Shown here: piece after piece, positions 35,697-42,068 of the stretch
Position numbering within the stretch: the stretch's first letter is position 1
How the letters are laid out: the number at the start of each line of letters is the position of its first letter
Assembly (NCBI GenBank): GCA_905235115.1
Contig: CAJOKT010000032.1
Span: 1-42,068, forward strand
Reading direction: 5' to 3'
Origin: an uncultured Peptostreptococcaceae bacterium
Lineage (GTDB): Bacteria; Bacillota; Clostridia; Peptostreptococcales; Anaerovoracaceae
Length of the DNA: 42,068 nucleotides
Notes under the pieces: generated by a model
Database searches by the model: none
Told to the model about the DNA's origin: nothing
The model's input: the letters and a program-made list of their open reading frames with translations, nothing else
Made by a program: the position numbers and the translations under genes

Positions 35697-35708
35697 CGGG
35701 GAAATGAC

Positions 35709-36476
35709 ATGGGATTCGTAAGATTAGTTAAGGAAGATCACATAGCCATTCTTTCCGTGGACCGTCCCGAGGCCCTGAACGCCCTGTCCAGGGAGATCGT
35801 GGACGAGATGGGAGAGGTGCTGGATGAGCTTAAAAAGGACAGCAGCATATATTGTCTTATCTTCCATTCGGAAAAAAATTTCGCCGCCGGCGCCGACATC
35901 AAAAGGATGGCGGACTGCGACGAGGAGGGGGCCAAAGCCTTTTGCTTCAGTCCCGTATATGACGGGATCGCGGAGTATCCAATCCCTACCATTGCGGCCA
36001 TCGAAGGCTACGCTCTGGGAGGAGGCATGGAACTCGCCCTCACCGCTGACATCAGGATCGCGGGAGAAAGCGCCAGAATGGGATTCCCGGAGGTCACTCT
36101 GGGTATATTCCCCGGAGCTGGCGGCACCATAAGAGCCCCCAGGCTCATCGGACCAAGCTTCGCCAAGGAGCTGATCTTCTCGGGAGAGAAGATCTCGGCG
36201 GCCAGGGCTCTGGAGATGGGACTGGTGAACCGGGTGGTGCCCGACGACAGCGTCCTTGAGGAGGCCAAAAAGCTTGCCTCGAAGATCGCCAGGCGGGGCC
36301 CGGTGGCAGTACGCATGGTCAAAGACGTGATCAACCGCGGGCTGGAGATGGCCACGGTGAGAGAGGGCACGGCCTACGAGGCTTCTCAGTGGGCAAAGCT
36401 ATTCAACACCTACGATCAGAAGGAAGGCATGCACGCCTTCATGGAGAAGAGAAAACCTGTGTACGAGAACAGGTGA
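35709..36476 (+). CDS. crt: enoyl-CoA hydratase (crotonase)
   Basis: This 255-residue crotonase hydrates crotonyl-CoA to 3-hydroxybutyryl-CoA. FAAGADIKRM forms the oxyanion hole, and the two catalytic glutamates are present in GGGMELALTADIRIA and GFPEVTLGIFPGAGGT. The start is ATG 35709, 12 bases after hbd; the upstream GACGGGGAAATGAC is a weak ribosome site, so translational coupling to hbd is likely. With thl and hbd it completes the oxidative branch from crotonyl-CoA to acetyl-CoA. Confidence 0.93.
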   Translation: MGFVRLVKEDHIAILSVDRPEALNALSREIVDEMGEVLDELKKDSSIYCLIFHSEKNFAAGADIKRMADCDEEGAKAFCFSPVYDGIAEYPIPTIAAIEGYALGGGMELALTADIRIAGESARMGFPEVTLGIFPGAGGTIRAPRLIGPSFAKELIFSGEKISAARALEMGLVNRVVPDDSVLEEAKKLASKIARRGPVAVRMVKDVINRGLEMATVREGTAYEASQWAKLFNTYDQKEGMHAFMEKRKPVYENR

Positions 36477-36491
36477 TCAAGGAGAAATAAA

Positions 36492-37733
36492 GTGGCAGAA
36501 GAAAATGCATTAACGTCAAAACAGCTCTTAAACGAGCTTACCGCCAAGCATTACGAAGGCGCACTTCAGGCAAAGGCAGAGGGAAAGCCGGTGGCATGGG
36601 CCACATCCATCTGCCCTGACGAACTGCTGGCGGCAATGGATATCACCACGGTGTATCCCGAAAACCACGCGGCTGCCATAGGCGCCCGCAAGGAAGCCAT
36701 GAAGTTCATAGAACAGGCTGAGGGCGACGGCTACTCCTCGGACATCTGTTCCTACGCCAGAGTAAACATGGGGTACGTGGACCTGAAACACGCAGACGCC
36801 CAGGACATCCCCATGCCGGACCTTATCTTCAGTTCCACCAACATTTGTCATACGGTGCTGAAGTGGTACGAGAATCTGGCCAAGAAGCTTCATATTCCTC
36901 TGATCCTTCTGGACATGCCTTTCAACCACACCTACGAGGTGTCGGACAACGCCACCAAGTACATAAGAGGACAGCTGGAGAACGCCATCAGGCAGTTGGA
37001 GGACTTCACCGGACACAGGATGGACTATGACAAGCTGGCTGAAAAGATGGACATGAACAACGCCACCTGCGAATGGTGGAAGAAGGCTACGGACTGGGGC
37101 AAGGTCAATCCCTCCCCGCTGAACGGCTTCGACATGTTCAACTACATGGCCCTCATCGTCTGCATGAGAAACTCAGAGGACGGCCACAAGCTGTTCAAAC
37201 TCTGGTACGAAGAGCTGAAGCAGAAGGCTGAAGAGGGCAAGGGACCCTGGAACTCTGCGGAGGAGAAATACAGGATCATCTGGGACGGCATCGCCTGCTG
37301 GCCCCACCTTTCCACCACCTTCAAGACCCTCAAAAAATACGGGGTCAACATGGTGACCTCCACCTATCCGTCCTCCTGGTACAAGGTCTACGAGACCAAC
37401 GATCTGGACGGAATGGCCAGGTCGTACACCGGAAACTATGCCAACCGCAACCTGGACTTTGGCGAGGATCTGATGTCCAGCCTCATCAAGGACTTCGGGG
37501 TGGAGGGTGTATTGTTCCACTCCAACCGTTCCTGCAAGCTGATGGACTTCAGATGCTATGAGGTCCAGAGGAGAATCACGGACAAGATGGGCATCCCGTC
37601 GGTGATCTTCGACGGCGACCAGACAGACCCCAGAGTTTTCAGCGAAGCCCAGTATGAGACCCGCGTCCAGGCTCTGGTGGAGATGATGGAAAAGAACAAA
37701 GAACTGAAGAGAAGAGGTGACCTTGATGTATAG
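36492..37733 (+). CDS. 2-hydroxyacyl-CoA dehydratase, first (alpha-like) subunit
   Basis: This 413-residue protein belongs to the FldB/HadB/HgdA family (2-hydroxyglutaryl-CoA dehydratase D-component). It starts at GTG 36492 behind AAGGAG. The SICPDELLAAM near residue 40 and the SSTNICHTVLKWYE segment contain cysteines typical of the [4Fe-4S] cluster site, and a third candidate is FHSNRSCKLMDFR. With its partner it eliminates water from an (R)-2-hydroxyacyl-CoA after one-electron reduction by the activator encoded downstream. Substrate (2-hydroxyglutaryl-, lactyl-, 2-hydroxyisocaproyl- or aryllactyl-CoA) cannot be decided from sequence alone. No glutaconyl-CoA decarboxylase is visible in the window. 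Confidence 0.9.
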   Translation: MAEENALTSKQLLNELTAKHYEGALQAKAEGKPVAWATSICPDELLAAMDITTVYPENHAAAIGARKEAMKFIEQAEGDGYSSDICSYARVNMGYVDLKHADAQDIPMPDLIFSSTNICHTVLKWYENLAKKLHIPLILLDMPFNHTYEVSDNATKYIRGQLENAIRQLEDFTGHRMDYDKLAEKMDMNNATCEWWKKATDWGKVNPSPLNGFDMFNYMALIVCMRNSEDGHKLFKLWYEELKQKAEEGKGPWNSAEEKYRIIWDGIACWPHLSTTFKTLKKYGVNMVTSTYPSSWYKVYETNDLDGMARSYTGNYANRNLDFGEDLMSSLIKDFGVEGVLFHSNRSCKLMDFRCYEVQRRITDKMGIPSVIFDGDQTDPRVFSEAQYETRVQALVEMMEKNKELKRRGDLDV

Positions 37734-38853
37734 GGACACTATCGAAAAAATGGCATTCAACGGACTGAACCCCGGTAAGGCCATCGAAGAGACCAAGGCT
37801 TCCACGGGAAAAGATCTGGTAGGGGTATTTCCCATCAGGACCCCTGAGGAGATCGTCTATGCTGCGGGCTGCGTGCCCGTAGGCATGTGGGGCGGCAGGA
37901 CTGAACTGTCCTTGGCGGACAGATATCTGCAGAGCTTTTGCTGCTCCATCATGAGGACCAATCTGGAGTATGCCCTGAGGGGAGTCTACAACGACGTAAA
38001 GGCTGTGATCATTCCCTCCTTTTGCGACTCCATGAAGTGCGTCATCGAGAACTGGAAGCTGGCGCTGCCTCAGATCCCCACCATCGCTCTGGCCTATCCT
38101 CAGCAGAGAAGGCTCCAGGCAGGTCTGGAGTTCACGGTCAGTGAGATCAAAAGAGTGAAGCACGAGCTGGAGCTTGCCCTCCACAAGATCATAACCAACG
38201 AGCAGGTGGAGGAGGCCTTCAGTGTCTACGAGAACTACAGGAAGGCCATGAGAGAGTTCACCACTCTTGCCGCAGATCACCCAGACATCATCACAGCAAA
38301 AAAGAGATATCTGATCATGAAAGCCGGATCCTACATGGATAAGGCAGTCTATACGGATATGATCAGGGAGATCAACGAAGGCCTGAAGGAAGAAGCCCCT
38401 AGCACCTTCAAGGGTATCAGAGCCATAGTTACAGGAATAATGGTTGAACCCGCGGAGATACTGGATATCTTTGAAGAAAACGGCATAGCCCTGGTGGGCG
38501 ACGACCTGGCTATCGGGTCCAGACTCTGGAGGACACCATCAAGGGATGAGGTGGAGGACGTCTACCTGAAGATGGCCTACATCATATACGACATCGAGGG
38601 AGATACATTCTTCTTCGATCCCGACAAGAAGAAGGGCAGCATGCTGATCAGCATGAAGGATGAACTTAAGGCCGACTGCGTCATCGTCATGATGATTAAA
38701 TTCTGTGACCCTGAGGAGTATGACTACCCCATTTACAAGGCAGAACTTGAAGAGGCAGGCATTCCTCACCTCTATCTGGAGGTGGACGAGCAGATGACAG
38801 GCTTCGAGCAGCACAGGACCAGGATCCAGAGCTTCTCGGAGATGATCCTGTAG
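37726..38853 (+). CDS. 2-hydroxyacyl-CoA dehydratase, second (beta-like) subunit
   Basis: This 375-residue partner subunit (HadC/FldC/HgdB type) starts at ATG 37726, overlapping the previous gene by 8 bases, with GAGGTG as ribosome site; a GTG at 37717 is the alternative. The family segments FPIRTPEEIVYAAGCVPVGMWGG, SFCCSIMRTNLEYAL and PSFCDSMKCVIENW contain the likely cluster cysteines. KFCDPEEYDYP and GIPHLYLEVDEQMTGFEQHRTRI close the domain. Overlap with the alpha subunit implies coupled translation and an equimolar complex. Confidence 0.9.
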   Translation: MYRDTIEKMAFNGLNPGKAIEETKASTGKDLVGVFPIRTPEEIVYAAGCVPVGMWGGRTELSLADRYLQSFCCSIMRTNLEYALRGVYNDVKAVIIPSFCDSMKCVIENWKLALPQIPTIALAYPQQRRLQAGLEFTVSEIKRVKHELELALHKIITNEQVEEAFSVYENYRKAMREFTTLAADHPDIITAKKRYLIMKAGSYMDKAVYTDMIREINEGLKEEAPSTFKGIRAIVTGIMVEPAEILDIFEENGIALVGDDLAIGSRLWRTPSRDEVEDVYLKMAYIIYDIEGDTFFFDPDKKKGSMLISMKDELKADCVIVMMIKFCDPEEYDYPIYKAELEEAGIPHLYLEVDEQMTGFEQHRTRIQSFSEMIL

Positions 38854-38863
38854 GGAGGCGCGG

Positions 38864-39655
38864 ATGTTTCTTGGAATAGACATAGGATCATCATCTACGG
38901 AAGCTGCTCTCATAAGCGAGGATGGAAAGCTTCTGGCGGTTGCTGTGAGAAACGCCGGCACCGGCTCCCGGGCCTACGAAGAGGTGGTCAGGGACGTCCT
39001 CAGTGAAGCAGGGACCACGATGGACGATGTAAGGTATACAGTGGTCACCGGCTACGGGAGGACCCTTTATAAGGAGGCGGACAGGCAGATCACAGAGATC
39101 ACCTGCCACGCAAAAGGTGTTCGGTACCTTATGGGAAGGGTATCCACCATCGTGGACATCGGAGGCCAGGATTCCAAGGTCATCAAACTGGATGAAGACG
39201 GAAACGTAAAGAACTTCCTGATGAATGAAAAGTGTGCAGCAGGCACCGGCAGGTTCCTGGAGGTTATGACCAGAGTTCTGGGATGCAGCCTGGAGGATCT
39301 TTCCGATATGGCTGACAGATCCACCAGGTTTATTCCCATAAACAACGTGTGCACCGTCTTCGCCGAAAGCGAAGTGATCTCCAGACTGGCCACCGGCGAG
39401 GCGCCGGAGGACGTGGCCAGGGGAGCCCATGTGGCCGTGGCCAAGCGCGTCATGGGAATGTGCAGCCGCGTGGGCTACTCGCCCAAGGTGGTCATGACCG
39501 GAGGCGTGGCCCTCAACAGCAACATGGTGGACGCCCTTTCCCAGGAACTGGGCCTGCCCGTGGAGGTCCCGCCCCACTGCCAGGCGGTGGGAGCCATAGG
39601 CGCCGCGGTGGCAGCCATGGAAACTTACAAAAAGATAATGGGAGAAGAATCATGA
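38864..39655 (+). CDS. 2-hydroxyacyl-CoA dehydratase activator (ATP-dependent archerase)
   Basis: This 263-residue ASKHA-fold ATPase (HgdC/HadI/FldI family) bridges a [4Fe-4S] cluster across its homodimer and uses ATP to inject one high-energy electron into the dehydratase. GIDIGSSSTEAALI is the phosphate-binding loop; VDIGGQDSKVI is the second nucleotide motif. Cluster cysteines are in NEKCAAGTGRF and NNVCTVFAESEV; GGVALNSNMV completes the adenosine site. It starts 10 bases after the beta subunit with GGGAGG upstream and overlaps the next gene by 4 bases. Such activators are extremely oxygen-sensitive, in line with a strict anaerobe. Confidence 0.95.
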   Translation: MFLGIDIGSSSTEAALISEDGKLLAVAVRNAGTGSRAYEEVVRDVLSEAGTTMDDVRYTVVTGYGRTLYKEADRQITEITCHAKGVRYLMGRVSTIVDIGGQDSKVIKLDEDGNVKNFLMNEKCAAGTGRFLEVMTRVLGCSLEDLSDMADRSTRFIPINNVCTVFAESEVISRLATGEAPEDVARGAHVAVAKRVMGMCSRVGYSPKVVMTGGVALNSNMVDALSQELGLPVEVPPHCQAVGAIGAAVAAMETYKKIMGEES

Positions 39656-40083
39656 AATTCGGACAGGAAGAGATCAAAAAAGTAATACCGCACAGGGACC
39701 CCATGCTCTTGGTGGACGAGGTCCTGGAGATGGAGCCCGAAAAGAACATCGTCACCCGGTTCTACGTGGACCCGGAAAGAGAGATTTTCAGGGGACATTT
39801 CCCGGGAGACCCGGTGCTGCCGGGAGTCTACACCGTGGAGGTGATGGCCCAGACTTCCGATATCCTCATCCTTTCGTCGGAGAGGTACGCAGGCAAAGTG
39901 CCCCTGTTCATCGGCATCAACAACGTGAGGTTCTACTCACCCATCAAGCCCGGTGACACGCTGGAGACACATTCCGTCTTCTCCATGGAGAGGCGGGACA
40001 AGGCCATAGTCACCTGCTCCGCAGAGGTCTACGACGGCGGAGTGCTGGCGGCAAAGGGAGACGTAACACTGGCTATGAGATAG
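39652..40083 (+). CDS. FabZ-like hot-dog 3-hydroxyacyl dehydratase
   Basis: This 143-residue protein has the FabZ pattern: PHRDPMLLVDEV at the N-terminus, then GHFPGDPVLPGVYTVEVMAQ, with the catalytic histidine in HFPG and the glutamate in VEVMAQ, and later FYSPIKPGD. FabZ normally dehydrates 3-hydroxyacyl-ACP in fatty acid synthesis. Here it overlaps the dehydratase-activator gene by ATGA and is followed by a CoA-transferase, with no fatty-acid genes around. A role on a CoA thioester in the catabolic pathway is therefore plausible but is inference. Confidence 0.85.
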   Translation: MKFGQEEIKKVIPHRDPMLLVDEVLEMEPEKNIVTRFYVDPEREIFRGHFPGDPVLPGVYTVEVMAQTSDILILSSERYAGKVPLFIGINNVRFYSPIKPGDTLETHSVFSMERRDKAIVTCSAEVYDGGVLAAKGDVTLAMR

Positions 40084-40128
40084 CCTGGAATATGAGCAAA
40101 GAACAAATATTACGGAGGAACAACTGAA

Positions 40129-41472
40129 ATGGACTGGGAATCGTATTACAACAGCAGACTGGTCACGGCTGAAGAAGCGCTGAGCCACATTCACGACGGA
40201 GACATGGTGGTGCCCTCACATTCATCTGCGGAGCCGAAATACCTTTTCTACAAACTTGTGGAACTCAAGGACAACTACCACAACGTGGGCATCCTGCAGG
40301 GACTGAACATAGGTGACGCACCCTACGCAGCGGAGGACTGCTACGGACACTTCATCATATACTCCTTCTTCCCCGGCGCAAAAAACAGGAAATGCCTGCA
40401 GGAGGGACGCGGAGAACTGATCCCCATCCACTTCTACGGACAGCCGGTAGCCATGAAGGACGGTCATCTTCCCATCGACGTAGGCCTCATCCAGGTCACC
40501 CCGCCGGATGAAAACGGCGAGGTCTACATGGGGACATCCTGCGACCAGATGAGAGTCATCCTGGACAAGGCCAGAGTGGTCATTGCCCAGGTCAACGACC
40601 ACATGCCCCACGTTTACGGCGAGACCAAGATCCCGGTAACCGACATCGACTATTTCGTCAGATATGACGAGGACATATACGAGCTGCCCTTCATCAGGAG
40701 CGACAATCCCATAGCTGAAAAGATCGGCTACTACATCTCCACCCTGATCGAGGACGGATCGGTCCTCCAGATGGGCCAGGGATCCATCCCCAACGCCATC
40801 CTTCCCTTCCTTGAGGAAAAGAAGGATCTGGGCATCCACACGGAGGTATTCTCCGACAACCTCATCCCCCTCGTAAAGAAGGGAGTGGTAAACGGAGCAG
40901 CCAAGAACATCGACAGGGGACTGATCGTAGCCACATTCATCCAGGGCACCAAGGATCTCTACAAGTTCGTGGACTACAACCCCATGATCAAGCTGATGCC
41001 CGTGGAATACACCAACAAGGTCGCAACCATTTCACAGCTGGACAAGGTGGTCTCCATCAACTCAGCTCTTCAGGTGGACCTGATGGGACAGGTGGTGGCG
41101 GATGCCATCGGACCCAAGCCCTTCTCCGGAGTAGGCGGACAGCTTGACTTCGTAAGAGGCGCTGAGGAGTCCAAGGGAGGCAAGTCCATCATCGCACTTC
41201 CCTCCACCGCAAAAGACGATACCATCTCCAGGATCGTGGCCATGCTGGCCCCCGGGACCCCGGTGACCACCACCAGAAACGATGTCCACTACGTGATCAC
41301 CGAGTACGGCATCGCGGACCTTTTCGGCAAGTCCCTGAACCAGAGGGCAAAAGCCCTCATCGAGATCGCACATCCCAAGTTCAGAGCTCAGCTGGAAGAG
41401 GACTGGATCAACTATCAGAGGGAATACGTGAAGATGCAGCACGTATACGGCGACCTGAATCTTTTGTATTAA
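40129..41472 (+). CDS. abfT: 4-hydroxybutyrate CoA-transferase-like protein (acetyl-CoA hydrolase/transferase family)
   Basis: This 447-residue family I CoA-transferase probably moves CoA from acetyl-CoA (or butyryl-CoA) to 4-hydroxybutyrate. The catalytic glutamate is in GIHTEVFSDN, and GVGGQLDFVRGA is the CoA-binding loop; the C-terminal VTTTRNDVHYVITEYGIADLFGKS is typical. The start at 40129 follows GGAGGA. AbfD upstream and a 4-hydroxybutyrate dehydrogenase-like gene downstream support the 4-hydroxybutyrate assignment. It is also similar to butyryl-CoA:acetate and succinyl-CoA transferases, and it might serve the 2-hydroxyacid entry as well, since no other CoA-transferase is present. Confidence 0.85.
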   Translation: MDWESYYNSRLVTAEEALSHIHDGDMVVPSHSSAEPKYLFYKLVELKDNYHNVGILQGLNIGDAPYAAEDCYGHFIIYSFFPGAKNRKCLQEGRGELIPIHFYGQPVAMKDGHLPIDVGLIQVTPPDENGEVYMGTSCDQMRVILDKARVVIAQVNDHMPHVYGETKIPVTDIDYFVRYDEDIYELPFIRSDNPIAEKIGYYISTLIEDGSVLQMGQGSIPNAILPFLEEKKDLGIHTEVFSDNLIPLVKKGVVNGAAKNIDRGLIVATFIQGTKDLYKFVDYNPMIKLMPVEYTNKVATISQLDKVVSINSALQVDLMGQVVADAIGPKPFSGVGGQLDFVRGAEESKGGKSIIALPSTAKDDTISRIVAMLAPGTPVTTTRNDVHYVITEYGIADLFGKSLNQRAKALIEIAHPKFRAQLEEDWINYQREYVKMQHVYGDLNLLY

Positions 41473-41490
41473 GGAAAAGAGGGAACGATC

Positions 41491-42068
41491 ATGAAAGACT
41501 TTTATTTCAAGATGCTGACCAGGATCAGGTTCGGAGTGGGCCTCAGCAGGCAGACCGCCAGGCTCTGCAGGGAGTACGGCGGCACCAGGGCCTTCATCGT
41601 TGCGGATAAGATCCTGGCGGACAACGGCCTTCTGGACAACATCTTCGCCGGATTCAACAAGGAGGACATGGAATTCGTCCTCTACGCCGAGGAGATGTTT
41701 GAACCTACCGTAACCGGTATAAACCGGGTCACAGAGATCATGCGCGAGTCCGACTGCGACATCTGCGTGGCCATCGGCGGCGGAAGCGCCATCGACACGG
41801 CCAAGGCCATCTGCATTCTGCAGACCAACGAAGGATCGGCCAGAGAGTACATGTTCGGCGGCGGCAAGTCCATCAAGAACCCGGGCATGACCCTGATCTG
41901 CATACCCTCCACCGCAGGAACCGGAGCGGAGGTCACGGCAGCGGCCGTCATCGGAGTTGAGGACGAGCAAAAGAAGCTCTCCATCACCGATGAAAAGATG
42001 ATCCCGGGAGTCGCCATTCTGGACCCCGAGATGCAGGCCACACTGCCGCCCGGCGTGACGGCCACCAC
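41491..42068 (+). CDS. iron-containing alcohol dehydrogenase, probable 4-hydroxybutyrate dehydrogenase (truncated by window end)
   Basis: The first 192 residues of a group III iron-dependent alcohol dehydrogenase are present; the gene runs off the window. It starts at ATG 41491 (MKDFYFKMLTRIRFG), 18 bases after abfT. VAIGGGSAIDTAKAI is the NAD(P)-binding motif, and PSTAGTGAEVT is the conserved following segment. The metal-binding histidines lie beyond the end. From context it probably reduces succinic semialdehyde to 4-hydroxybutyrate or runs in reverse. Other primary alcohol or aldehyde substrates are possible for this broad family. Confidence 0.88.
   Translation, partial: MKDFYFKMLTRIRFGVGLSRQTARLCREYGGTRAFIVADKILADNGLLDNIFAGFNKEDMEFVLYAEEMFEPTVTGINRVTEIMRESDCDICVAIGGGSAIDTAKAICILQTNEGSAREYMFGGGKSIKNPGMTLICIPSTAGTGAEVTAAAVIGVEDEQKKLSITDEKMIPGVAILDPEMQATLPPGVTAT

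Noticed and set aside
39349-39651. N-terminal extension of the FabZ-like protein
   Set aside because: The extension is a Gly/Arg-rich shadow of the activator gene; the FabZ family start corresponds to ATG 39652.

Overview
The window looks like an anaerobic, amino-acid- or organic-acid-fermenting Firmicute of class Clostridia. A relative of the Anaerovoracaceae (Family XIII) is my guess, not something the sequence proves. The grounds are clostridial-type surface proteins (three CWB2 wall-binding repeats; a giant YDG-repeat protein with a PPKTG sortase signal), strong AGGAGG-type ribosome binding sites, sigma-A promoters, and a large crotonyl-CoA/butyrate gene cluster with oxygen-sensitive radical dehydratases. 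Most genes are moderately GC-rich.

Layout. 1-1.6 kb: possible 3' end of an unknown gene, then a DUF2130 protein behind a promoter with operator-like dyads. 1.6-15.3 kb: a long leader and one giant surface-protein gene (about 4,424 residues if repaired), built of an InlB-like half and 30-odd YDG repeats, broken by a one-base frameshift near 6171. 15.3-17.7 kb (minus): aspartate-semialdehyde dehydrogenase (frameshifted near its end) and aspartate kinase, diverging from asnA (plus, to 18.8 kb). 19.0-22.5 kb (minus): a CWB2 cell-wall protein. 22.8-25.3 kb (minus): a tight three-gene operon of a DDAH-like hydrolase, a 5'(3')-deoxyribonucleotidase-like HAD protein and a STAS-kinase fusion. 25.4-26.8 kb (plus): dihydrolipoyl dehydrogenase. 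27.0-42.1 kb (plus): a catabolic cluster.

The catabolic cluster contains 4-hydroxybutyryl-CoA dehydratase (abfD, with a small frameshifting deletion), a PAS-AAA-Fis sigma-54 activator, then acyl-CoA dehydrogenase, etfB, etfA, thiolase, 3-hydroxybutyryl-CoA dehydrogenase, crotonase, two 2-hydroxyacyl-CoA dehydratase subunits, their ATP-dependent activator, a FabZ-like hot-dog dehydratase, a 4-hydroxybutyrate CoA-transferase-like enzyme and a truncated iron-containing alcohol dehydrogenase (4-hydroxybutyrate dehydrogenase-like). Together these can reduce succinic semialdehyde to 4-hydroxybutyrate, activate it to the CoA ester, dehydrate it to crotonyl-CoA, and then either reduce crotonyl-CoA to butyryl-CoA with electron-transferring flavoprotein or oxidise it to two acetyl-CoA. 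The 2-hydroxyacyl-CoA dehydratase adds a second entry of unknown substrate.

Regulation is the most interesting part. Two near-consensus sigma-54 (-24/-12) promoters stand before abfD (26850) and before the acyl-CoA dehydrogenase (30490). Two 18-bp dyads with the same geometry (CGATGCR-N4-TGCATCR) flank the activator gene, one of them about 110 bp upstream of the second promoter, where an enhancer site should be. Three frame disruptions (about 6171, 15386 and 27188) in otherwise intact genes suggest either sequencing or assembly error or real inactivation; raw reads would settle it.
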